From an uncultured Pseudodesulfovibrio sp. (GTDB lineage: Bacteria > Desulfobacterota > Desulfovibrionia > Desulfovibrionales > Desulfovibrionaceae), in contig CAMYLL010000001.1 in assembly GCA_947259235.1 (NCBI GenBank), positions 1 to 26,024 of the forward strand: 26,024 bases of DNA. Direction: 5' to 3'. The notes under the pieces are model-generated. The model saw only the letters and a program-made list of their open reading frames with translations. It had not been told where the DNA came from and searched no databases. Made by a program: the position numbers and the translations under genes. Of the stretch, positions 1 to 6,562 are shown piece after piece (positions within the stretch are counted from its first letter, which is position 1; each line of letters starts with the position of its first letter).

Positions 1-99
1 GCCGGAGAGGTCGGCAGGTGTTGCGCCCCTTGTCCCGGGAGGGTATTCTGCACGCAAATAAATCCGTCAGCGCCAGCCGCACAACGTCGAGGAGCCGCC

Positions 100-912
100 A
101 TGACAGCCACGTTTTTCCCCGCACCAGCGCCGGGAGCGCCCCTGCTCCTTGTGCGGGACATTGCGAAATCACGCAGTTTTTATGAAAAAGCCCTTGGGTA
201 TGCGCCGTCGGGCGAAACGCTCCTGACGGGGCCTTTCGGTCAGGGCCTTCGCCTCATGGCCGTGGCTGACGGGCCAACGGGCGGCTGTCTTGTGCTGTGC
301 GTGCGCGTGGCCGACCGCGACCGCGCGGCCCGGGCCGTCATGGAGCATGGCGGAGGGCGCGGCGAAAACTGGCTCGACGGCACGCCGCTTTATGTGGGGC
401 CGGACGGCGAGCTGATCCTCCTTGAGGAGCGCGGCCTGCCCGGCGTGGAGCGGGTTCGGCTCGTGGTCTATGACTTTGACGGAGTGATGACCGACAACCG
501 CGTCTTCGTGGACCAGGACGGGCGCGAGGCCGTGGCCGCCAACCGCAGCGACGGGCTGGGCGTTGGCATCATAGCCCGGCTGGGCATCGACCAGTGCATC
601 CTGAGCACCGAGACCAACCCCGTGGTGGCGGCCCGGGCCGCCAAGCTCGGGCTCGACGCCGAGAGCGGGGTGGCAGACAAGCCCGCGGCGCTCGCGGCGC
701 TGGCCGCCCGGCGCGGCGTGGCCCTCGCCGACATCCTGTACGTGGGCAACGACGTCAACGACGCCGAAGCCATGGCCCTGGCGGGGTTCCGGGTGGCCCC
801 GGCCGACGCCCATCCCTCCATCCTGGCCCTGGCGGGGTATGTGACCAATGCCCGGGGCGGCCACGGCGTCATCCGCGAGCTGGCCGATCTCCTGACCGCT
901 TCCCGCTGCTGA
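100..912 (+). CDS. VOC-like domain fused to KdsC/NeuA-type HAD phosphatase
   Basis: The 270-residue protein has two parts. Residues 12-110 resemble a single VOC (glyoxalase/bleomycin-resistance) module: an LLLVRDI strand, a SRSFYEKALGY helix and a terminal DGELILLEE strand. Residues 118-266 are a compact HAD phosphatase of the KdsC/NeuA C-terminal type. It has motif I DFDGVMTD (Asp125 nucleophile, Asp127), a Ser/Thr at 169-170 for motif II, Lys194 for motif III and GNDVNDAEAM (Asp218, Asp221) for motif IV, with no large cap. Such domains dephosphorylate phospho-sugar acids (KDO-8-P, Neu-9-P type). The substrate here is unknown, and the VOC part is the less certain assignment. The ATG at 100 is preceded by GAGGAG at 89-94. 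No partner gene for surface-sugar synthesis is visible nearby except a glycosyltransferase 7 kb away. A weak promoter-like pair (TTGCGC, 17 bp, TATTCT) lies upstream within 1-99. The protein is predicted cytoplasmic. Confidence 0.85.
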   Translation: MTATFFPAPAPGAPLLLVRDIAKSRSFYEKALGYAPSGETLLTGPFGQGLRLMAVADGPTGGCLVLCVRVADRDRAARAVMEHGGGRGENWLDGTPLYVGPDGELILLEERGLPGVERVRLVVYDFDGVMTDNRVFVDQDGREAVAANRSDGLGVGIIARLGIDQCILSTETNPVVAARAAKLGLDAESGVADKPAALAALAARRGVALADILYVGNDVNDAEAMALAGFRVAPADAHPSILALAGYVTNARGGHGVIRELADLLTASRC

Positions 913-992
913 AGACAGAGGCTTTTTCGGGCCGATTTTTCAGAGCGCGCCCTGTCGAAGCGTTGGCGGAAGCCACATGAGAGGAACCTGAA

Positions 993-1068
993 AGACTTTG
1001 TGAAAGTCTGGACATTGTCTTTGCTTTCAGCCTAAATCAAGGAAGCATCGTGCCCAACGGCGGGCATG
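993..1068 (+). promoter_or_regulatory. Candidate promoter and two hairpins ahead of the DAC-like gene
   Basis: A perfect 7-bp inverted repeat (AGACTTT, GTG, AAAGTCT) spans 993-1009 and could end transcription of the upstream gene, although it lacks a T-tract. It overlaps a -35-like TGGACA (1009-1014), which is followed after 17 bp by a poor -10-like CTAAAT (1032-1037). A second dyad (TGCCC 1051-1055, GGGCA 1062-1066, extendable by two pairs) would fall in the 5' untranslated region. The ribosome site GGAGA is at 1081-1085. All of this was read by eye; the -35 is good and the -10 is weak. Confidence 0.3.
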
Positions 1069-1090
1069 ACACTTTGTTTCGGAGACAGGT

Positions 1091-2515
1091 ATGAGCGAAG
1101 CATCGTTTGAAAATATTTGCATATTTCATATAATGGACGGTCTGCGTGACGGGCTGTCCCATTTTTCGCTGCCCAGCCGCGTCGCGCTCATCTATGCCGC
1201 CACCCCGGACGCGCCGCCGCGCATCTGCGACCCGCAGGGGCTGCTGGTCGGACACGAACCCAAGCTGCGCGACTACTATCTTTATTCCAACGCCTGGCGC
1301 AACGGCTGCGCGGCCGACGGGCAGATGGTGTTTATCGAATCGGACGAGTCCAAGCTGGACCTGGCGGGAACCATCGCCTTGGGCGCCCGCTCCCAGTCCG
1401 TCAGCTACCAGATGTGGTTCACGGACGAGCACCCGGGGATGTGCTCCGTGGGACCGACCAAACGCTGGCTCGAATACGCCGCAGGCCTTCTCTCCCAGAA
1501 TTTCGCCACCAGGGAGGTCATGAACCTCGACACGGCCGGGTTCGTGCTCCAGCACTGCGCCACCCATGCCGTGCGCGACTACATTGTGGACGAGCGCAGC
1601 CGTCTGGGATGGCTGGACACCCATGTCAGGATTTATCCCTTCCTCGATGCGGTGCTCGGCGTGTCCGGGACCCAGGAGGAGGGCGCGTGGCCCAGGGGGC
1701 GCATGGTGGTGGTGGAGCCGAACCAGCTGGATCAGGTGCGCTTCATCTGCCGGTTTCCGGCCACGGAACAGCCCATGATGGCCGACTGCAAGCATGTGCG
1801 CAAGCTGCTCCAGGCCGTGGAGGAATCGGGCCGGGTGCTCGTTTCCGACGGCATCAGGGTGCTCGGCATCGCCATCGGCCCCATGCCCGGCGCCTATCTG
1901 GCGGCCCAGTTCAGCGGAACCCACGGCTTCCTGTGGCTCAAGGACGAGCTGGTCTGCAGCTTCTTCGACGGCGGGTTCCACTCCTCCAACATGCGGGCCA
2001 ATCTCGTCCAGCTGGAGGAACAGCTCCTTGAGACGGACATGAGCATGGAGGACCAGCACACCCTGCTCCAGATAGCCTCCCTCATGGTCAACAGGGTGCG
2101 TGACCGCAAGCACGGATGCACCCTGGTCATCGACACCGGCAAGGAGCGCCTGCGCATGTCCGGCCAGCACTTCGAGCGCCCGCTGGACCTCATGGACAGC
2201 GGCCAGCTCAAGCTCGCCTGCTCCCTGGCCAAGCTCGACGGCGCGGTCCACCTCGGGCGCGACCTCAAGCTCCACGGGTTCGCCTGTCTCATGGACGGCC
2301 GCTCCGTGCCCGGAGAGAACAGGGCGCGCGGGGCGCGGTTCAACTCCGCCCTGCGCTTCACTGCGGAGCACGATGACATCCTGGTTGTGGTCGTCTCCTC
2401 CGACAGGCCGGTCTCCATCATCAAGAGCGGCGTGGAGCTGACGGCCCTGTGCCATTTCCGCATCGTGGCGGGCCTGTCCCGGCCGCCGCTGCTGGCCGAA
2501 TGGATCATGCATTGA
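1091..2515 (+). CDS. Diadenylate-cyclase (DisA_N/DAC)-like protein with sensor N-terminus
   Basis: This is a soluble protein of 474 residues. The C-terminal ~150 residues (about 335-455) match the DAC fold that makes c-di-AMP from two ATP. The features are the HGCTLVID strand (341-348), LDGAVHLGRDLKLHGFACLM with the DGA motif at 383-385, and the terminal VVVVSSDRPVSIIKSG segment. The second canonical motif, usually GTRHRAA, reads GARFNSA (Arg416, Phe417, Asn418), so His and the second Arg of RHR are replaced. Activity is therefore uncertain. Residues 1-330 belong to no family I can name with confidence; DAC-fused N-terminal sensor domains (the DACNx group) have been described and are the first comparison to make. 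There is no signal peptide and no transmembrane segment. The start has GGAGA 5 bases upstream. The next two genes follow on the same strand at 37 and 63 bp. Confidence 0.72.
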   Translation: MSEASFENICIFHIMDGLRDGLSHFSLPSRVALIYAATPDAPPRICDPQGLLVGHEPKLRDYYLYSNAWRNGCAADGQMVFIESDESKLDLAGTIALGARSQSVSYQMWFTDEHPGMCSVGPTKRWLEYAAGLLSQNFATREVMNLDTAGFVLQHCATHAVRDYIVDERSRLGWLDTHVRIYPFLDAVLGVSGTQEEGAWPRGRMVVVEPNQLDQVRFICRFPATEQPMMADCKHVRKLLQAVEESGRVLVSDGIRVLGIAIGPMPGAYLAAQFSGTHGFLWLKDELVCSFFDGGFHSSNMRANLVQLEEQLLETDMSMEDQHTLLQIASLMVNRVRDRKHGCTLVIDTGKERLRMSGQHFERPLDLMDSGQLKLACSLAKLDGAVHLGRDLKLHGFACLMDGRSVPGENRARGARFNSALRFTAEHDDILVVVVSSDRPVSIIKSGVELTALCHFRIVAGLSRPPLLAEWIMH

Positions 2516-2552
2516 CGACGCCGCGGGGTGCGGCGGAGGTGGGCGTGACCGC

Positions 2553-2777
2553 GTGACCGGCCAGTGGATGACGGACCCGCTCTTCTGGCTGGCGGCGCTG
2601 CCGGCCCTGGCCGCTTCAGGCCTGCTTTTCCAGATGATTCTCAGCCTTTTCACCTGTTGCGGAACCTTTCGCCTGCGGGGACGCACCGTGCGCCTCACGT
2701 GGTGGATGATCCCGGTCACCGGGGGCGTCTGCGGTCTGTTGTGGACGGTTGCGGTCGGCTATGCGCTCCTTGGCTGA
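2553..2777 (+). CDS. Small two-helix membrane protein
   Basis: A GTG-started reading frame of 74 residues. Two hydrophobic segments (about 8-34 and 50-72) are separated by a short basic loop (RLRGRTVRLTW, 40-50), so a helical hairpin in the inner membrane is likely. GGAGG at 2535-2539 precedes the GTG by 13 bases, which is long. An in-frame ATG at 2568 lacks a ribosome site. It lies 37 bp after the DAC-like gene and 63 bp before the degenerate HD-GYP gene, all on one strand, which suggests co-transcription. I recognise no family. A membrane anchor or partner for either neighbour is a guess. Reality as a gene rests on frame, hydrophobicity and position. Confidence 0.55.
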   Translation: MTGQWMTDPLFWLAALPALAASGLLFQMILSLFTCCGTFRLRGRTVRLTWWMIPVTGGVCGLLWTVAVGYALLG

Positions 2778-2840
2778 GACAGGGACTCGACGAAATGTCT
2801 TTTCAGGGATATAGCAGAAGCTCTTTCCCCGACAACAAGC

Positions 2841-3884
2841 ATGGGCTTCACGAATATGGCGAGCAAGCAAAACGTCCTGGGCATCGGCAAGACCGAGAGC
2901 GGCGAAGGCCCTAACATCGAGGAATACAACCAGATAGACCCGTGTATTCTGGAATGTTTCCCCAAGACCCGCTTTCCTGTGGACCTCTATCACTGGCGCG
3001 AGGAAATACAGACCCTCACTCCGGTCTATCGCGCCGGGCGCGAGGTGGACAGACGGCTGCGCACCACGGTTATGGGGCTGAGCGAACAGGGCGTGCTCTT
3101 CTTTACCCGCAACCAGATCAAGGATTATACGGCCTGCGTTGCCTGCAATCTGAACGCGGCCCTGGACGATCCCAACCTGACCTGGGACGAGAAGGCCGGG
3201 GTCTTCATCGGCGAGCTGGGCCGCAGGCAGGACGCCTTCTTCAGTCACCCCATGGCCCAGGAGCTCGATGATCTGGACAAGGCCCTGGCCTCCTTGTGCG
3301 TCTATCTGGTGGAGGACAGCCGCCGCATGAACAAGGTCGTCCACGACGTGCATTGCTGTCTGGCCCCGGAACGTCGGCGGATCAACGCCTCGCTTCTGGC
3401 CCTGGCCGTGTACATGGAGATGCACCGGGGCGACATCACCCTGGAGCGGCTCGAAACCGTGGCCCTGGGCTTTTTTCTCTACGATATCGGGATGACCCGT
3501 GTCTCGCCCATGATGATCGCCCGGCCGCAGCAGCTCACGCCCAGCGAACAGCGGACCATGCGCGAGCATCCCAAGATGGGCCTTGAGATTCTGAGCAGGC
3601 TCAACCTGACCCGGCCGGAAATCTCGGAGCCGACCATCCAGCACCACGAGCGCCTCAACGGCAGCGGCTATCCCAACAAGCTCGCGGGGGACCGCATCGG
3701 GCACTTCGGCCGCATAGCGGCCGTGGCCGACTCCTACTGCGCCATGGTCACGGACAAGCCGGCGCGCAAGGGGCTGGCCCCCATCGCCGCCGCCGCCGAG
3801 CTGGTGACCAACGACCGTCAATATGATCAGGCCGTCTGCCGCACCCTGGTCCGGTTCCTCCAGACAGTCCCTTCCTCTCTCTAA
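2841..3884 (+). CDS. Degenerate HD-GYP domain protein, probably not catalytic
   Basis: The protein has 347 residues. The N-terminal ~140 residues align by eye with the same region of the HD-GYP protein at 6563-7555 (FPVDLYHWREE against FPEVLGDFSVY), so the two are distant paralogues. The C-terminal half keeps HD-GYP landmarks: EHPKMG (His243), QHHERLNGSGYP (His268-His269, GYP at 276-278) and AVADSY (Asp297). The HD pair itself reads Tyr214-Asp215 (LYDIGM in place of LHDVGK), and the first metal His of the family appears to be Asn182 or absent. HD-GYP enzymes hydrolyse c-di-GMP at a bi- or trinuclear iron site; losing these ligands should remove activity. A role as a c-di-GMP receptor or scaffold is possible. 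The start is uncertain: ATG 2841 and ATG 2856 both lack a strong ribosome site. No membrane segment is seen. Confidence 0.8.
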   Translation: MGFTNMASKQNVLGIGKTESGEGPNIEEYNQIDPCILECFPKTRFPVDLYHWREEIQTLTPVYRAGREVDRRLRTTVMGLSEQGVLFFTRNQIKDYTACVACNLNAALDDPNLTWDEKAGVFIGELGRRQDAFFSHPMAQELDDLDKALASLCVYLVEDSRRMNKVVHDVHCCLAPERRRINASLLALAVYMEMHRGDITLERLETVALGFFLYDIGMTRVSPMMIARPQQLTPSEQRTMREHPKMGLEILSRLNLTRPEISEPTIQHHERLNGSGYPNKLAGDRIGHFGRIAAVADSYCAMVTDKPARKGLAPIAAAAELVTNDRQYDQAVCRTLVRFLQTVPSSL

Positions 3885-3886
3885 GC

Positions 3887-3974
3887 CTGCCGCCGGCAGC
3901 GTGACGGAAACGTCGCCAAAGCGTGCGCGCGCCGTCATGGGCGCGTCACAAAACCGGTCGCTGTTTTTCGCGAC
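3887..3974 (+). repeat. Cluster of short inverted repeats after the degenerate HD-GYP gene
   Basis: Three small dyads follow the stop codon. A perfect CTGCCG/CGGCAG pair around one base spans 3887-3899. A GAAA-tetraloop hairpin has stems at 3901-3906 and 3911-3916 with one wobble pair. A GTCGC/GCGAC pair around a T-rich loop spans 3957-3974. None is followed by a clear T-tract, so a factor-independent terminator cannot be claimed. They may act as mRNA 3'-end structures. Confidence 0.3.
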
Positions 3975-4038
3975 GGGCCTATGCTTCCACGTGCGATCCG
4001 GGCCCGAAACGGGCGCGGAAGAAACGCGGGAGGGCGTC

Positions 4039-4212
4039 ATGATCTGGTTCAGTCACGGGAAATACACGGCGGAATATGTTTCAGGGCAGTTTGCGCAGAT
4101 ATGCGACACGATGCGGCGGGAGACCCGGCGCATGGTCTATGTGGCCATGGCGGCAGTGGGCCTGATGGTCGTGGTTCAGGCTACCTGTCTTTACGGCCTG
4201 CTCGGCGTCTGA
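4039..4212 (+). CDS. Small single-pass membrane protein (57 residues)
   Basis: ATG at 4039 is preceded by a strong GGGAGGG (4028-4034) at good spacing. The product has a soluble N-terminal ~32 residues with a basic stretch (MRRETRRM), then one hydrophobic helix at about 33-55 (MVYVAMAAVGLMVVVQATCLYGLLG) broken only by Gln47. The last 32 bases overlap convergently with the end of the minus-strand sensor gene. No family is recognised. The ribosome site and clean topology support it; its short length leaves doubt. A longer upstream start in the same frame (3823) would run through the HD-GYP gene and is not needed. Confidence 0.5.
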   Translation: MIWFSHGKYTAEYVSGQFAQICDTMRRETRRMVYVAMAAVGLMVVVQATCLYGLLGV

Positions 4213-5311
4213 GCAGCAGATAGGCCCCGGCGAGGACGCCTGCCAGGGCCAGGGCGGCAAAACCCGTTGGGGCGGCTCCTGCGGGTTCCTGCGGGCGGTT
4301 GGGCTCGTTGAGGACCAGGGCATCGGCCGGGACCAGTTCGCGGGCAACGCCGAACCGGGCCAGCACGGTCATGTCCACCACCGGCCGCGGCGTGACCGGC
4401 TCGGGCAACATTTCTCCGGCCGGTTCTCCGGCCATGATCCGCAGGACCAGGGCGCCGATGGCCGCGCCCAGCTCGTGCCCCGGGACCATGACGCCGCCCG
4501 CCACGCCCGTCCCCATCCAACGGTCCGAGACCGCGAAGATCGGCCCCACGCTCCGCTCGGCCAGCTGGCGGACAGCCTCGTCCTCGTTCCCCGCCTTCTC
4601 TCCCACCAGGTTCGGAAAGCCGAGAAAAAGCACGGCCCCGGCGCGGGGCACGCTGGCGGCCACGGCCTTGAGCTCAGCCATGTCCAGTCCGGCCTCATCC
4701 CCTGGTTCGTGGCCGGGAAAGAGCATCCGGGCCTGACCGAGGCCTTGCTCCCTTATGGCTTCCATGGCTTGTTCCGAGACGCGCCTGAAGGTGTCCGTCT
4801 CGGGCGAGTCGTCCATTATTCCCACGATCAATTTGGTCTGCGGGCGCAGGGTGAAGAGCAGCTCCAGGGTGGCGGCCGGGTCCGCCGTTTCGGGCAGGCC
4901 CGTGCAGTCGCCGCACTGGCGCAGGTACTGCGGGTCCGGCGCGGGCATGGAGCAGTAGATTACCGGGGAGCCGACAAAGAGGTCCTCGCGATACTTGCGG
5001 ACAAAGGCGAAGGCCGCCTCGCCGTCGGCCACCACCACGGCAGGGGAGACGTCCCCGAAGTCCCGTCGCAGGGCCTCGAAGCGGCTGTCGAAAAAATCAT
5101 CCCCGCGCTCCCGGCGGCCGAGCAGCACCGGGACCACGGCGGCCCGTCCGGCCAGGGTATCGGTCAACCCCCGGCCCAGGGCGCGGGTGCGCGCATCGTC
5201 GCGGTCTGTGGAGTGGAGCAGGACGACCTCCGGCCCGCCTGCCCGGGCGGGTGCGCAGGCCAGGATGCCAAGAAGCATCAGGAAAAAAGTGAGCTTGATT
5301 CGATAATCCAT
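4181..5311 (-). CDS. Membrane-anchored periplasmic ABC-substrate-binding-like sensor without effector domain
   Basis: This 376-residue protein has an N-terminal signal sequence (about 1-24). It could be cut after Ala-Arg-Ala at 24, or at Cys19 as a lipoprotein (ILAC). Residues 27-335 resemble the type I periplasmic-binding fold of the TrpX/COG2984-like group. The same fold forms the sensor of the large kinase at 15515-19078: compare PVVDMTVLARFGVARELVP here with [20 protein letters not shown] there. A C-terminal helix (350-367) and a basic RRRAGRKDR tail would anchor it in the inner membrane, and nothing follows. It therefore looks like the input half of a receptor with no kinase or cyclase of its own. 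It is encoded 54 bp after a diguanylate cyclase on the same strand, a plausible signalling partner. The start ATG has no strong ribosome site. The ligand is unknown. Confidence 0.78.
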   Translation of the reverse strand: MDYRIKLTFFLMLLGILACAPARAGGPEVVLLHSTDRDDARTRALGRGLTDTLAGRAAVVPVLLGRRERGDDFFDSRFEALRRDFGDVSPAVVVADGEAAFAFVRKYREDLFVGSPVIYCSMPAPDPQYLRQCGDCTGLPETADPAATLELLFTLRPQTKLIVGIMDDSPETDTFRRVSEQAMEAIREQGLGQARMLFPGHEPGDEAGLDMAELKAVAASVPRAGAVLFLGFPNLVGEKAGNEDEAVRQLAERSVGPIFAVSDRWMGTGVAGGVMVPGHELGAAIGALVLRIMAGEPAGEMLPEPVTPRPVVDMTVLARFGVARELVPADALVLNEPNRPQEPAGAAPTGFAALALAGVLAGAYLLLRRRAGRKDR

Positions 5312-5365
5312 TGTATGAAATAAAAGAGATTCTTACAGGTTCGTCAGTTACCGGAAGGTCTGCGA

Positions 5366-6424
5366 TTATGACGACTTTCTGTGGCTGATGACCCGGTTGC
5401 GCCCGCGACTCTTGGCGTCATACATGGCCGTGTCTGCCGCGCTCAGGAGGGTTCCCGCGTCCCAGCCCGGCTGCCACTGGGCCACGCCGATGGACACGGT
5501 GAACTGCACCGGATGGTCGTCCAGGCGGCCCTGGGTGCGGACGCGGAAGTCGTAGCGCTCAACGTCCAGGCGAATGGCCTCCGCCTTGAGCTCGGCCTCA
5601 TGAAGGCTCATGTTCTTGGCCACCACCACCAGCTCCTCGCCGCCATAGCGGGCAGCAAAGCCGTGGAACTGGATGGCGTGGGCGTTGATGATCCGGGCCA
5701 GGGCGTGCAGCACGTCGTCGCCCGCCTGGTGTCCGTAGGTGTCGTTGACCCGTTTGAAGTGGTCCACGTCGATCATCATCAGGCAGAGTGCTCCGCGATT
5801 GTCCTTGCGCAGGCCCAGGACCGAGGCCTGGACATAGGCGTCCAGGGCGCGACGGTTGTGCAGCTCCGTGAGCAGGGGGTCGAAGTTGGCCGAGTGCTCC
5901 AGCATCCTGGCGCGCTCCTCCAGCTCCCTGGCCTCCTCCTTGAACTCGATGATGAGTTCCTGAAACATCTCGCGCACCTTGGACACGATGAACGAGCGGT
6001 TTTTGCCGGACCGGATGACCCCTACGGTGTGCTCCTTGAAGGCGTCGAGCTTGCGGTTCTGGCGTTCGCCGTGGCCCTGCATGGAGTCGATGATGGCGTC
6101 CATCTCGTTGACCAGCTGGACGGCCGACCGCTTCTCCTGGGTCAGGGCGTCCTCCAGCTCCAGGGCGCCGATGGTCTGCATGATGTACATGTCGAGCATG
6201 GCGGTGACCTCGTCGAGGCGGGCCGGTGACAGATCGCCTTTCGACATCTCGTCGAGGACCTCGCGCTGTATCTCCGCCTTTTTCTCGTCCGAGTAAATGG
6301 AAAGGCGCGTCAGCAGGTTGCGCACGAAGAGCACCACGGCGATCCAGTCCGGGTCGTCGGCCACGCCGAAGCGCGACAGGACCGTCGCCAATTCATCCAT
6401 GGTTCTGCATGTCTTTTTCTTCAT
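5366..6424 (-). CDS. Diguanylate cyclase (GGDEF) with helical N-terminal domain
   Basis: This 352-residue cytoplasmic protein would make c-di-GMP from two GTP. Residues 1-175 are nearly all helical and charged, with a likely coiled coil at about 155-178, and contain no named sensor. The GGDEF domain (about 180-350) has NFDPLLTELHNRRAL, the metal ligand Asp219 in MIDVDHFKRVND, GHQAGDDVL, the signature GGEEL at 261-265 and SIGVAQ. The active-site residues look complete. The inhibitory I-site RxxD, expected five residues before GGEEL, reads Gln252 and Gly255, so product inhibition by that route is unlikely. The ribosome site AGGGAAAGG lies just upstream. It lies in a minus-strand run between an HD-GYP phosphodiesterase and the effector-less periplasmic sensor. 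Confidence 0.93.
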   Translation of the reverse strand: MKKKTCRTMDELATVLSRFGVADDPDWIAVVLFVRNLLTRLSIYSDEKKAEIQREVLDEMSKGDLSPARLDEVTAMLDMYIMQTIGALELEDALTQEKRSAVQLVNEMDAIIDSMQGHGERQNRKLDAFKEHTVGVIRSGKNRSFIVSKVREMFQELIIEFKEEARELEERARMLEHSANFDPLLTELHNRRALDAYVQASVLGLRKDNRGALCLMMIDVDHFKRVNDTYGHQAGDDVLHALARIINAHAIQFHGFAARYGGEELVVVAKNMSLHEAELKAEAIRLDVERYDFRVRTQGRLDDHPVQFTVSIGVAQWQPGWDAGTLLSAADTAMYDAKSRGRNRVISHRKSS

Positions 6425-6461
6425 GCCCTTTCCCTGCCTGTGTCTGATGAATCTGTATCCA

Positions 6462-6538
6462 TACTCGACCTTACGGTAGAAAATTGTGAACGGTAAAGAA
6501 TAAATGATCGAAACAGGCCATGTATTCGACCTTCACGG
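6462..6538. repeat. Imperfect direct repeats upstream of the diguanylate cyclase gene
   Basis: TACTCGACCTTACGG (6462-6476) recurs as TATTCGACCTTCACGG (6523-6538), a near copy about 61 bp away. Within the AT-rich stretch between them ACGGTA occurs twice (6473-6478 and 6490-6495), 17 bp apart. The segment is the only AT-rich part of the 138-bp gap before the GGDEF gene, so it may hold a promoter and operator. No convincing -35/-10 pair could be fixed. Confidence 0.3.
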
Positions 6539-6562
6539 AGGAGGGGAGCGACGGGGCGCGGC

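Noticed and set aside
1037..2719. Long minus-strand open frame (560 codons) opposite the DAC-like gene
   Set aside because: It is rich in His, Gly and Val with no recognisable domain, lies fully antisense to a well-supported gene and is the usual by-product of GC-rich third positions.
2616..4040. Minus-strand open frame (474 codons) opposite the degenerate HD-GYP gene
   Set aside because: Low-complexity shadow composition, and it conflicts with a gene that has clear HD-GYP motifs.
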